From positions 153,203-217,202 of the forward strand of contig JAEUTA010000006.1 of NCBI GenBank assembly GCA_016788205.1: 64,000 nucleotides of DNA, read 5' to 3'. The position numbers were made by a program, and so were the translations under genes. Of this stretch, positions 17,057 through 25,469 are shown in pieces. Source of the stretch: Flavobacteriales bacterium (GTDB lineage Bacteria; Bacteroidota; Bacteroidia; Flavobacteriales_F; PHOS-HE28). The notes under the pieces are model-generated. The model searched no databases, was not told the origin of the DNA, and worked only from the letters and a program-made list of their open reading frames with translations. Every line of letters starts with the position of its first letter. Positions within the stretch are counted from its first letter, which is position 1.

Positions 17057-18745
17057 ATGCGTTTCGGCATCCTCGAATTCCTGACCCTTGCGGGCTCCCT
17101 GGGGCTCTTCATCTATGGCATGAAAGCCATGAGCGAAGGCCTGCAGAAAGTGGCCGGCGCGCGCATGCGCGATGTGATGAAGGTGATGACCGCGAACCGC
17201 TTCATGAGCGTGTTCACCGGCTTCGTCACCACGGTGTTGATCCAGCTCTCTTCGGTGACCTCGGTGATGGTGGTGAGCTTCGCGAATGCGGGCCTCATCA
17301 CCGTGCGGCAATCCATCGGTGTGTTGATGGGGGCCAACATCGGCACCACGGTGAAGGCGCTCGTGTTCAGCGCGCTCGGTTTCGCCTCCATGGACATCCA
17401 TGTGTTCGCGTTGCCGATCATCGGGTTGGCGTTCCCGTTGTTGTTCCTCAAAGGGAAACACTCCAAGCCCATCGGCGACTTCATGGTGGGCTTCGCGATC
17501 CTCTTCCTCGGCCTGGAGTTCTTGAAGAGCGTGATCCCGGTACCGACGGATGATGGCATCTCCATCCTCGGCGGCATTTCGGACCATGGTATTCTTTCCG
17601 TGTTGCTCTTCACAGGCATCGGCATGCTGTTCACCATGATGGTGCAGAGCAGCAGCGTGGCGCTCGCGGCTACGATGGTGCTCTGTCAACGCGGGATCAT
17701 CGGCTACGAGATGGCCGCGGCTACGGTGCTGGGCATGAACCTGGGCACCACCGTTACCGCCAACCTCGCCGCGCTGGTGGCGAACGTTTGGGGACGCCGT
17801 GCTGCACGCGCGCACTTCGTGATCAAAGCCATCGGAGTGGTTTGGGCGTTGGTGCTCTTCGGTCCGTACCTGCGCTTGATCGATCGTTACGTGATCGAGG
17901 TTCATGGCTCCTCAGCGTATATGAGCGGCGATGTGCTCGTCTGGGCGCTCACCTATCTGCACATCTCCTTCAACGTACTGAACACGTTGCTGCTCATCGG
18001 TTTCGTCCCGCAGATCGAACGCATCGTCACACGCATGGTGCCTAGCCGCACGGAAGACGACAAGGAATTCCGCCTGGAGTACATCAACGATCCGGTGATG
18101 GCCGTTTCGCCCGAGCTCTCACTGATCGAGGCACGGAAGGAGATCGCCAAATTCGGGAAGCTCACCGCGAGCATGACGGGCATGGTGAACCAATTGCTGG
18201 TGAGCACCAACGACGCCGAGCGTACCGACCTATTCGGCAAAGTGGCGCGCTACGAGGACATCACCGACAAGCTGGAGGTCGAGATCAGCAAATACCTCAC
18301 GCGTACCAGCGCCGAAGCGAAGGACGAGGACATGAGCGAACGCATCCGCGCCATGCTCGCGATCATCAGCGACCTGGAACGTATCGGCGACATCTTCTAC
18401 CAGATGTCACGTTTGTTGGAACGCAAGCATGAAGAGCGCTTGTGGTTCACGCCGGAACAACGCAACAACCTGCAGGATCTGTTGAAGCTGCTGGATCGCG
18501 CGTTCACGATCATGTTGAAGAACCTCGATGCCGAGGATGGGCACGTGGCGATCGATGAAGCCGTGGAGGCCGAGCAGCACATCAACCAGTTGCGTGACCA
18601 GCTACGCCGCACCCACTTGAAGAGCATCGAGACCGGCGACTACAACGTGAAGAGCGGACTGATCTATAACGACCTCTTCTCCAGCTGCGAGAAGGTAGGT
18701 GACCACGTGATCAACGTGTCGGAAGCGCTGGCGGGTGAAGTCTAA
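17057..18745 (+). CDS. Na/phosphate cotransporter with C-terminal PhoU-like domain
   Basis: 562 residues from ATG 17057 (a TTG nine codons upstream is less likely). The first ~300 residues hold the duplicated Na/Pi-cotransporter repeat with multiple membrane helices and the QSSS-type signatures (VLIQLSSVTSVMV, TMMVQSSSVALAATM) plus GANIGTT and GMNLGTT. Residues ~350-560 are helical and PhoU-like (GKLTASMTGMVNQLL, MLAIISDLERIGDIFYQMS). The family imports phosphate with sodium across the inner membrane. It is divergent from the histidine kinase, so the two may respond to the same nutrient. Confidence 0.9.
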   Translation: MRFGILEFLTLAGSLGLFIYGMKAMSEGLQKVAGARMRDVMKVMTANRFMSVFTGFVTTVLIQLSSVTSVMVVSFANAGLITVRQSIGVLMGANIGTTVKALVFSALGFASMDIHVFALPIIGLAFPLLFLKGKHSKPIGDFMVGFAILFLGLEFLKSVIPVPTDDGISILGGISDHGILSVLLFTGIGMLFTMMVQSSSVALAATMVLCQRGIIGYEMAAATVLGMNLGTTVTANLAALVANVWGRRAARAHFVIKAIGVVWALVLFGPYLRLIDRYVIEVHGSSAYMSGDVLVWALTYLHISFNVLNTLLLIGFVPQIERIVTRMVPSRTEDDKEFRLEYINDPVMAVSPELSLIEARKEIAKFGKLTASMTGMVNQLLVSTNDAERTDLFGKVARYEDITDKLEVEISKYLTRTSAEAKDEDMSERIRAMLAIISDLERIGDIFYQMSRLLERKHEERLWFTPEQRNNLQDLLKLLDRAFTIMLKNLDAEDGHVAIDEAVEAEQHINQLRDQLRRTHLKSIETGDYNVKSGLIYNDLFSSCEKVGDHVINVSEALAGEV

Positions 18746-18750
18746 CCCGA

Positions 18751-19248
18751 CTACGGAACGATGATATCGTTCGTGAAGACCCTGTTGCTGCGATTGAGCG
18801 CCCGATCCACCATTTCAACGCTGTAGCGCACCGTGTCGGAGTTCCCGGTGATGAAGAGCGGGAACGGGTCGATGGCCACAGCGATCTCGCCTTCCAGGGT
18901 CTTGTTCTGGCCTGTTGGCGTGATGCGTGGTATCCGGTAGAAGATCGAATCTTCGAACTGCACGTTCTGCCACACGTTATCCACTTTCTCGCTATAACGC
19001 AGGAAGAAGTTGTAGTAGTAAATGGAAGATGTGTCGTACGGTGGAGCATTGTCCGAAGCATCCAGGCCCACATCACCGTCGCCATCCGTGAAAGACACCA
19101 CCAGCGAGGCCGAGTCGCCGAAGAACTCGAAGGACTTGAAGGTGATGGCCGGTGTGGAAGGGAATTCCTCCGTCTTCAAGCACCCGGAGAACAGCACCCC
19201 TACCAAGGTCCCTGCTCCCGCTACTTTTGCCGCGCTGATGTTCATCAT
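18751..19248 (-). CDS. hypothetical lipoprotein
   Basis: 165 residues from ATG 19248 (the next codon, at 19245, is also ATG). The longer frame starts at a TTG inside the probable -7 box and is rejected. The signal peptide ends in lipobox LFSGC. The mature part is beta-rich, with SFTDGDGDVGLDA, an acidic repeat often seen in Bacteroidota surface lipoproteins; no enzymatic motif is present. It ends 5 bases from the convergent Na/Pi transporter stop. Function unknown; probable cell-envelope location. Confidence 0.7.
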   Translation of the reverse strand: MMNISAAKVAGAGTLVGVLFSGCLKTEEFPSTPAITFKSFEFFGDSASLVVSFTDGDGDVGLDASDNAPPYDTSSIYYYNFFLRYSEKVDNVWQNVQFEDSIFYRIPRITPTGQNKTLEGEIAVAIDPFPLFITGNSDTVRYSVEMVDRALNRSNRVFTNDIIVP

Positions 19249-19254
19249 CTTCCA

Positions 19255-19262
19255 CAAAGTTA
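19255..19262 (-). promoter_or_regulatory. probable -7 box for hypothetical lipoprotein
   Basis: TAACTTTG on the minus strand, an exact TAnnTTTG match, 6 bases before the ATG at 19248. A nearly leaderless mRNA is implied. Confidence 0.55.
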
Positions 19263-19278
19263 GGTCGCTCTTCCGCTG

Positions 19279-20289
19279 ATGCCATCCCTGCCCGCGTACA
19301 TCGACCCGCAGTTGCTGGAGCGACCGTTCAGCATGACCGGCCCGGATGACTTCAACGCGTTGGCGCTGGAGCTATTTCAGCTGCACGCCGCCAGGAACCC
19401 TGTTTACCGTGGATTCCTTCGTGGATTGCGTACGGATCCGACCACGGTCACAGAGGTCTCGCGTATCCCCTTCCTGCCGATCAGCGCCTTCAAGAACCAC
19501 CGAGTGTTGCTGGAAGGGCTTGATCCCAGCAGCTTTTTCACCAGTAGCGGCACCACCGGGGCCATCACGAGCCATCACCATGTGCCATGGCCATCGTTGT
19601 ACGAGCGTTCGTTCATGACCTCGTTCACTGCCAAGTACGGCGACCCGGCAGAATGGCGCATCATCGCCCTGTTGCCAGCCTATCTGGAACGCGAAGGCAG
19701 TTCGCTCGTGTACATGGCCCAGCGCTTGATCCAAGCTTCTGGGGATCCGCTCAGCGGCACTTACCTGTACAAGTATGACGAGGTCGCCGCGCTGCTGGAA
19801 CGCTCTGAGCGCGACGGCAAGAAGACCTTGCTGCTCGGTGTCACTTTCGCGTTGCTTGACCTTGTTGAACAATTCCCGCAGCGGATCCCGAGCACCGTGA
19901 TAATGGAGACCGGCGGCATGAAAGGTCGTCGACCGGAGATCGTTCGCGATGAACTTCACCGGATCCTGAAGAACGCGTTCCAAGTTCCTTCTATCCACAG
20001 CGAGTACGGCATGACCGAGTTGCTAAGCCAGGCGTGGTCACAAGGTGAAGGCCGGTACACTGCTCCTCCCTGGATGAAGATCGTGATCCGCGACCCGAAC
20101 GATCCGATGAGCCTGTTACCACAAGGCCGCACCGGTGGCCTCAACGTCATCGACCTTGCGAACATCGCGAGTTGCCCGTTCATCGCCACGCAGGATCTGG
20201 GGCGTGTTCACGAAGATGGAACCTTCGAGGTGCTCGGTCGGTTCGACCACAGCGACCTGCGCGGGTGCAATCTGTTGATGGAGGCCTGA
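19279..20289 (+). CDS. LuxE-like acyl-protein synthetase / AMP-forming ligase homologue
   Basis: 336 residues. The adenylation signature SSGTTG is at 89-94, and later segments (METGGMKGRRPEIVRDEL, SEYGMTELLSQAWS, FIATQDLGRVHEDGTFEVLGRFD) match the LuxE/ANL superfamily. LuxE activates a fatty acid with ATP as an acyl-enzyme. In Bacteroidota, stand-alone homologues occur without luciferase, and the real substrate is unknown; coenzyme-F420 or lipid roles cannot be inferred here. No LuxC or LuxD neighbour is present. A TACTTTTGC box at 19222-19230, inside the divergent gene, could be its promoter. Confidence 0.8.
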   Translation: MPSLPAYIDPQLLERPFSMTGPDDFNALALELFQLHAARNPVYRGFLRGLRTDPTTVTEVSRIPFLPISAFKNHRVLLEGLDPSSFFTSSGTTGAITSHHHVPWPSLYERSFMTSFTAKYGDPAEWRIIALLPAYLEREGSSLVYMAQRLIQASGDPLSGTYLYKYDEVAALLERSERDGKKTLLLGVTFALLDLVEQFPQRIPSTVIMETGGMKGRRPEIVRDELHRILKNAFQVPSIHSEYGMTELLSQAWSQGEGRYTAPPWMKIVIRDPNDPMSLLPQGRTGGLNVIDLANIASCPFIATQDLGRVHEDGTFEVLGRFDHSDLRGCNLLMEA

Positions 20290-20360
20290 GAAATTCCTGT
20301 CACGAGGCTCCAAGCTGAAGAAGGACTCCAGGCAATAGCCCTGAGTTCTTCCACAACTGC

Positions 20361-20663
20361 TCAACCTTTGGGGTCAACGCCGTACTTGTTCTGGCGTTGT
20401 TCTCCTCGGACGAGCAACATCACGAGAATATAGAATGGGATCATGAACCACCACCATGGTTTTCCAAGATCATGGCATCGCTTGACCCCTTGAGCAAGAA
20501 ACAACCAAAGCGCAGGAACATATATCACGCAGAGATACCAAGGAGGAAGAGTACCAGAATACAAAACCCCTAGGGCGATCGCCAAGGCCAAAAGCAGAAC
20601 CGAGGCTATCGCGAACTCCATTCTTCGGCTCCTCCCCGCGAAGGAGAACGGTTCTCGGAACAT
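20361..20663 (-). CDS. DUF805 small membrane protein
   Basis: 100 residues. The N-terminal FSFAGRSRRMEF, the CHDLGKPWW loop and three hydrophobic segments are diagnostic of DUF805, an inner-membrane family of unknown function. It begins 3 bases after the tyrS stop and is probably carried on the tyrS transcript. The ~70 bases between its stop and the convergent LuxE-like gene hold no recognisable feature. Confidence 0.85.
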   Translation of the reverse strand: MFREPFSFAGRSRRMEFAIASVLLLALAIALGVLYSGTLPPWYLCVIYVPALWLFLAQGVKRCHDLGKPWWWFMIPFYILVMLLVRGEQRQNKYGVDPKG

Positions 20664-20666
20664 GAC

Positions 20667-21944
20667 CTAGACCGCCTTCACCAGGAAATAGTTCTTCTTC
20701 CCACGTTGCAGCAGGATGAATTTCCCGTTGATGAGATCACCAGTACCAACAGTGCGTGAGTCGTCGGCCTTCACCTTGTTCACGCTGATGCTTCCCTCCT
20801 TCAGTGCCCGTTTCGCTTCACCCTTCGAAGGCAGGAAACCGGTGTGATCCGTCAGCACATCGATGATGGAGGCACCGCCTTCGAGCACCGTGCGTGACAC
20901 TTCGGCCTGTGGCACACCGTCGAACACATCCAGCCACTGCTGTTCAGTGAGCGTGGACAAACCTTCGCTCGCGTTGCCGAACAGGATGTCGCTCGCTCCG
21001 ATCGCGGCCTCAAGTTCACTCTTGCCATGCACCAACGTGGTGATGAAACTCGCCAACTCCTTCTGCAAGCGGCGTTCATGCGGAGCCTTCGCATGTTGGG
21101 CCAGCAGGTCTTCCGCGAAAGCCTGTTCCCATGTGGTGAAGATCAACGCGGCTTTGGCTGCATCCGTATCGCTGTTGTTCAACCAGAACTGGTAGAATTT
21201 GTACGGTGAAGTGCGCTGCGGATCGAGCCACACGTTGCCGCCCTCGCTCTTGCCGAACTTGGTGCCATCGGCCTTGGTGAGCAACTGCGTGGTGATGGCA
21301 TAAGCATCGTTGCCGCCCATGCGCCGGATCAGTTCCGTGCCGGTGGTGATGTTGCCCCACTGATCGCTCCCGCCCATCTGCACGGTGCAATCCATGTGCT
21401 TGTTCAGCCAGTAGAAATCGTAGCCCTGCACAAGCTGGTAGCTGAACTCGGTGAAGGAAAGTCCGGTCTCCAGACGGCTCTTCACGCTGTCCTTCGCCAT
21501 CATGTAGTTCACGGTGATGTGTTTGCCCACATCGCGGATGAAATTCAGGAAGCTCATGTCCTTGAACCAATCGTAGTTGTTCACCATGCGGGCCGGGTTC
21601 ACCGTTCCGCTGAAATCAAGGAAACGCTCCAGTTGCTTCTTCACACATTCCTGATTGTGGCGAAGGGCATCTTCATCCAGCAGGTTGCGCTCGGTGCGCT
21701 TCCCGCTCGGATCGCCGACCATGCCTGTAGCACCACCAACAAGCGCCACCGGCCTATGTCCACAGCGCTGGAAATGCGTCAACGTCATCACCTGCACGAG
21801 GTGGCCCACATGCAAGGAATCCGCTGTGGGATCGAAACCGATGTATCCGCTCGCGGGGCCTTTCATCAGGTGTTTGTCCACTTCAGGGGTGCTGTCGTTC
21901 AGCATCCCGCGCCACTTCAGCTCGTGTACGAAATCGCGTGTCAT
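20667..21944 (-). CDS. tyrS: tyrosyl-tRNA synthetase
   Basis: 425 residues, full length for a bacterial TyrRS. Class I signatures are LHVGH at 44-48 (HIGH) and KFGKS near 236 (KMSKS). The tyrosine-binding QLVQGYDF and GGSDQWGNITTG segments are intact, and the C-terminal ~70 residues form the S4 RNA-binding domain (FLPSKGEAKRALKEGSISVN). It charges tRNA-Tyr. A TATCTTTGG box lies 29 bases upstream on this strand. No T-box-like leader is present. Confidence 0.96.
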   Translation of the reverse strand: MTRDFVHELKWRGMLNDSTPEVDKHLMKGPASGYIGFDPTADSLHVGHLVQVMTLTHFQRCGHRPVALVGGATGMVGDPSGKRTERNLLDEDALRHNQECVKKQLERFLDFSGTVNPARMVNNYDWFKDMSFLNFIRDVGKHITVNYMMAKDSVKSRLETGLSFTEFSYQLVQGYDFYWLNKHMDCTVQMGGSDQWGNITTGTELIRRMGGNDAYAITTQLLTKADGTKFGKSEGGNVWLDPQRTSPYKFYQFWLNNSDTDAAKAALIFTTWEQAFAEDLLAQHAKAPHERRLQKELASFITTLVHGKSELEAAIGASDILFGNASEGLSTLTEQQWLDVFDGVPQAEVSRTVLEGGASIIDVLTDHTGFLPSKGEAKRALKEGSISVNKVKADDSRTVGTGDLINGKFILLQRGKKNYFLVKAV

Positions 21945-21973
21945 CTCAATTCAATAGGGCCTTTCAAAGGCCG

Positions 21974-21982
21974 CCAAAGATA
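21974..21982 (-). promoter_or_regulatory. probable -7 box for tyrS
   Basis: TATCTTTGG on the minus strand, 29 bases before the tyrS ATG; back to back with the plus-strand box of the SDR gene 26 bases away. Confidence 0.45.
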
Positions 21983-22007
21983 ACCGGGAGCGTTCGGCGC
22001 GGCGGGT

Positions 22008-22016
22008 TACCTTGGC
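22008..22016 (+). promoter_or_regulatory. possible -7 box for SDR gene
   Basis: TACCTTGGC ends 3 bases before the ATG at 22020. It differs by one base from the TACCTT[T/C]GC pattern. Spacing predicts a leaderless transcript. Confidence 0.4.
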
Positions 22017-22019
22017 CGC

Positions 22020-23030
22020 ATGCATCTGGTCACCGGCGCAACGGGCATCGTGGGGTCGCACGTGCTGCTGGAATGCGCGGCACGTGGGCCTGTTCGTGCG
22101 TTGTATCGTCGGGGCAGCGATCGGTCGATCGTGGAGCGCATCTTCCGCTATTACCGTTCCGATGCGGACACACTTCTCACTGCCGTGGAATGGGTACAGG
22201 GGGATGTGCTGGATGTGGATGCACTGCAGGCCGCCATGCGTGGGGTGCGGCATGTCTACCACACGGCTGCTGTGGTGTCCTTCGCTCCAGGTGATGCCGA
22301 CACCATGCAGCGCGTGAACGCGGGAGGCACAGCCAATGTGGTGAATGTCGCGCTGGAGCAAGGTATCCACCGCTTGTGCCACGTGAGCAGCACTGCCGCC
22401 ATCGGCGATGCGGCTGCAGGTGTGATGCGGCATGAAGACCTTCCATGGAGCGCGGACAAATACACTTCGGTCTATTCGTTGAGCAAGTACGCCGCGGAGC
22501 TTGAGGTGCAGCGTGGCATAGCGGAAGGCCTGGATGCGGTGATGGTGAATCCCTGCGTGATCATCGGACCGGGGCAGGCCGGGCGCAGTTCCATGACCTT
22601 GGTGGAACGCCTCCAGCTGGGCACGCGTTTCTTCCCACCCGGGAGCAACGCCATCGTGGATGCGCGCGATGTCGCCCAATGCATGTTGGCGGTGATGGAA
22701 CAAGCACCAACAGGTGAACGCTACCTGCTCGTCGGTGAGAACCTCTCCTATCAACGTCTCTTCACCTTGTTGGCGCAGGCCTTCGGGAAAGAGCCTCCTT
22801 CCAAACCGCTGCATCCCTGGATGTTGAACGTGGCCTGGCGTGTTGAGCGGTTGCGAAGCCTGCTCACCGGTTCAACACCTTTCATCACGCGCGACACGGC
22901 GCACAGCGCGCTCACACAGCGCACATACAGTTCGGCGAAAGTGGAAGCCTTGTTGGGTCATCGTTCGCGCACGACCGAAGAGGCGATCGCTAACGTGGCT
23001 GCTTTCGTCAGGAACGAAAAGGCCTACTGA
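22020..23030 (+). CDS. NAD-dependent epimerase/dehydratase (extended SDR)
   Basis: 336 residues. The N-terminal Rossmann motif is GATGIVG at 6-12; the catalytic pair is YSLSK near 155-159, with the upstream serine in HVSSTAAIG. This is the extended short-chain dehydrogenase family that acts on NDP-sugars, sterol-like or dihydroflavonol-type substrates; the substrate is not determinable here. It has no operon partner. Its stop overlaps that of the convergent DUF4296 gene by 7 bases. Confidence 0.85.
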   Translation: MHLVTGATGIVGSHVLLECAARGPVRALYRRGSDRSIVERIFRYYRSDADTLLTAVEWVQGDVLDVDALQAAMRGVRHVYHTAAVVSFAPGDADTMQRVNAGGTANVVNVALEQGIHRLCHVSSTAAIGDAAAGVMRHEDLPWSADKYTSVYSLSKYAAELEVQRGIAEGLDAVMVNPCVIIGPGQAGRSSMTLVERLQLGTRFFPPGSNAIVDARDVAQCMLAVMEQAPTGERYLLVGENLSYQRLFTLLAQAFGKEPPSKPLHPWMLNVAWRVERLRSLLTGSTPFITRDTAHSALTQRTYSSAKVEALLGHRSRTTEEAIANVAAFVRNEKAY

Positions 23031-23359
23031 ACGAGGTCATCCTTGCGACGGCTGAGCTCGTCGAGTATCCCTTCGTAGATCGCCTTCATCTCTTCGGGCC
23101 TACCGGAATAATAGGTGAATGAGCGTTGGAACTGTTCCCTGGTCGTGCCCTGCGCCTTGAACATCTCCGCATAATACTGGTCCGCTGGAATGGCGCTGTG
23201 ATGGGAAACGACCAGTTCGTGGTTCATCCGCGCCTCGATCAATTGTGCTTCCAAGAGGGTTTCGCTGAACCGTTCACGCGGCAGCACATCGGCGGGCTGG
23301 GTTTCAGCTCCGTTGGAACAAGCAGCGAACAAAAGTGGGGCGAAGAAGATGCGTTTCAT
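23024..23359 (-). CDS. DUF4296 lipoprotein
   Basis: 111 residues. The signal peptide ends in lipobox FAACS, and the mature part is helical (FSETLLEAQLIEARMN, YYAEMFKAQGTTREQFQRSF, YYSGRPEEMKAIYEGILDEL), the DUF4296 pattern found in Bacteroidota, often next to pyrC as here. The start overlaps the pyrC stop by 4 bases. Role unknown; it should be a periplasm-facing lipoprotein. Confidence 0.82.
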   Translation of the reverse strand: MKRIFFAPLLFAACSNGAETQPADVLPRERFSETLLEAQLIEARMNHELVVSHHSAIPADQYYAEMFKAQGTTREQFQRSFTYYSGRPEEMKAIYEGILDELSRRKDDLVQ

Positions 23360-24693
23360 CGGTCGAAACGAAGACGTTCACCCCGTACGCTACGATCCAG
23401 TTCACCCTCAACGAACACCGGCCGTCCGTTCACCCAGGTGCGCACCACCCTCGAGCCGAAGCGTTGTCCCTCGAAGGGCGACCAACCGCATTTGTAAAAA
23501 AGGTTCGACCGATCGACCGTCCACGAGGCCTTGCGATCGACCAGTACCATGTCGGCATGATAGCCTTCCTTGAGATAACCCCGACGATCGATGCCGAACA
23601 AGCGGGACGGCGCATGCGAGAGTTTCTCCACCACCTGTGCGAGCGTGAACACACCCTGCTGCTCCAACTCTAGCATAGCCACCAGTGAATGTTGGATCAA
23701 CGGACCGCCGGATGGACACTTCGCATAGGGCAACGCCTTCTCTTCCAGCGTGTGCGGAGCGTGGTCCGTGGCCACCACATCGATGCGCCCCTCTGCCACG
23801 GCCTTCCGGACAGCCGCACGATCCTCTGCGGATTTCACAGCAGGATTCCATTTCAGCAGCGGGCCTTTCTTGGCGTAATCGGCATCGCTGAACCAGAGAT
23901 GGTGCACACAGGCCTCCGCTGTGATACGCTTCTTCTCGAGCGGTCCGGGTTCAAAGAGTTCGGTTTCGCGCGCTGTGCTGATGTGCAACACGTGCAGGCG
24001 CGTACCGTGCTCCTTCGCCAACGCCACTGCATTACTACTGCTCTTGTAACAGGCCTCGGCACTCCGGATGACGGGATGCTGTTCCATCGAGATCGCCTCG
24101 CCCCAGCGTTGAACGGCGGCGTTCATGTTAGCGCGGATGGTCGCTTCATCCTCCGCGTGGATGGCCAACAGCATATGCGCCTTGCGGAACAACCGGTCGA
24201 GCGTTGCCGGGTCATCGACCAGCATGTTGCCGGTGCTCGAGCCAAGAAAGGCCTTCAATCCACAAACCGCGGTCGGGTCGGTTCGCAACGCCTCATCGAG
24301 ATTGTCGTTGCTGATGCCCATGTAGAATGAGTAGTTCACCAAGGAGTTCTTCGCTCCTAGGGCATACTTCTCCTGCAATAAGCCCTGCGTAAGTGTCTGC
24401 GGGTTGGTGTTGGGCATCTCCATGAAACTGGTGACGCCACCCGCTGCCGCAGCAGCCGAGGCATGCGCGATATCGTCCTTGTGCGTCAGACCCGGCTCAC
24501 GGAAATGCACCTGGTCATCGATCACACCCGGTAAAAGCACCCTACCCTTCGCATCGAATTCTTGCACGGAGCGAGCCGAACCGATGCCTTCTTCCGCTAC
24601 GCGATCGATGATACCCGAGCGGACGAGCACGTCAGCTTGGAAAGTCCTACCCTCGTTGGTTACGAGTGCGTCGCGTATCAGTGATCCGTTCAT
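23356..24693 (-). CDS. pyrC: dihydroorotase
   Basis: 445 residues. Amidohydrolase motifs are DDQVHFREPGLTHKDD (metal-binding histidine in an HFREPG class I context) and VATDHAPHTLEEK near the C-terminus. It cyclises carbamoyl-aspartate to dihydroorotate in pyrimidine synthesis. The first histidine of the usual HxH pair reads Q (QVH), a form I recall as common in Bacteroidota homologues, so activity is likely but not certain. It is coupled by 4-base overlaps to the GT2 gene upstream and the DUF4296 gene downstream. Confidence 0.88.
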   Translation of the reverse strand: MNGSLIRDALVTNEGRTFQADVLVRSGIIDRVAEEGIGSARSVQEFDAKGRVLLPGVIDDQVHFREPGLTHKDDIAHASAAAAAGGVTSFMEMPNTNPQTLTQGLLQEKYALGAKNSLVNYSFYMGISNDNLDEALRTDPTAVCGLKAFLGSSTGNMLVDDPATLDRLFRKAHMLLAIHAEDEATIRANMNAAVQRWGEAISMEQHPVIRSAEACYKSSSNAVALAKEHGTRLHVLHISTARETELFEPGPLEKKRITAEACVHHLWFSDADYAKKGPLLKWNPAVKSAEDRAAVRKAVAEGRIDVVATDHAPHTLEEKALPYAKCPSGGPLIQHSLVAMLELEQQGVFTLAQVVEKLSHAPSRLFGIDRRGYLKEGYHADMVLVDRKASWTVDRSNLFYKCGWSPFEGQRFGSRVVRTWVNGRPVFVEGELDRSVRGERLRFDR

Positions 24694-25409
24694 GGCCGTG
24701 CGATCCGTGCGCGCATCTGCAACACGCCGATGATCGCTTCTTTGAAGATGTTCGAGCTCATCTTGCTCTTGCCTTTCACCCGGTCCACGAACGTGATGGG
24801 CACCTCAGCGATCCGATATCCGGCCAGGTGCACGCGGTATTTCATCTCGATCTGGAACGCGTAGCCGATGAACTTCACCTGATCCAAGGGAATCGCTTCC
24901 AGCACATGGCGGCGATAACAGACGAAGCCCGCTGTGGTATCGCGCACACCCAACCAGAGGATGGTCCGTACGTAAAGTGATGCGGAGAAGCTGAGCATGA
25001 TGCGGTCCCATGACCAATCCTTCACTTCTCCACCTTTCACATAGCGCGAACCCACGCTCATGTCCGCACCGTCCCGTGCGCAAGCATCGAACAAGCGCAC
25101 CAGGTCATCGGGGTCGTGGGAGAAGTCGGCATCCATCTCGAAGATGTAGCCGTAGCCCTGAGCGAGGGCCCATTTAAAGCCTGCGATGTAGGCCGTTCCG
25201 AGCCCGAGTTTCCCGGAACGTTCGATGAGGTGGACACGACCGGGTCGCTCACCTTGGATGCGCTTCACGATGGCAGCCGTTCCATCCGGCGACCCATCGT
25301 CCACCACCAGCACGTGGAACGCCGGTTGAAGTCCGAGCACATGCTTGAGCATGTCCTGGATGTTCTCCTTCTCGTTGTACGTGGGGATGATGACGAGGCG
25401 CTCGTTCAC
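24690..25409 (-). CDS. polyprenol monophosphomannose synthase-like GT2 glycosyltransferase
   Basis: 239 residues from GTG 25409 (MNERLVIIPTYNE). The longer frame begins at a TTG inside the TATCTTTGC promoter box, so that start is rejected. GT-A features are PTYNEKENI, VVDDGSPDGTA, EMDADFSHDP and GSRYVKGG, as in DPM1-type enzymes that transfer mannose (or glucose) from a nucleotide sugar to polyprenyl phosphate at the membrane. No C-terminal membrane domain is present. It is the first gene of the pyrC operon. Confidence 0.88.
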   Translation of the reverse strand: MNERLVIIPTYNEKENIQDMLKHVLGLQPAFHVLVVDDGSPDGTAAIVKRIQGERPGRVHLIERSGKLGLGTAYIAGFKWALAQGYGYIFEMDADFSHDPDDLVRLFDACARDGADMSVGSRYVKGGEVKDWSWDRIMLSFSASLYVRTILWLGVRDTTAGFVCYRRHVLEAIPLDQVKFIGYAFQIEMKYRVHLAGYRIAEVPITFVDRVKGKSKMSSNIFKEAIIGVLQMRARIARP

Positions 25410-25441
25410 GTTGCGTTCGCTCCTGTCCGGCAGATGCGGCG

Positions 25442-25450
25442 GCAAAGATA
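25442..25450 (-). promoter_or_regulatory. probable -7 box for GT2-pyrC-DUF4296 operon
   Basis: TATCTTTGC on the minus strand, 32 bases before GTG 25409. It overlaps the alternative TTG start and therefore helps to choose the GTG. Confidence 0.5.
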
Positions 25451-25469
25451 GACCCGGCGGAACGCGCGA

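Noticed and set aside
19279..20289. Bioluminescence operon
   Set aside because: Only a LuxE-like gene is present; no luciferase or reductase genes are nearby.
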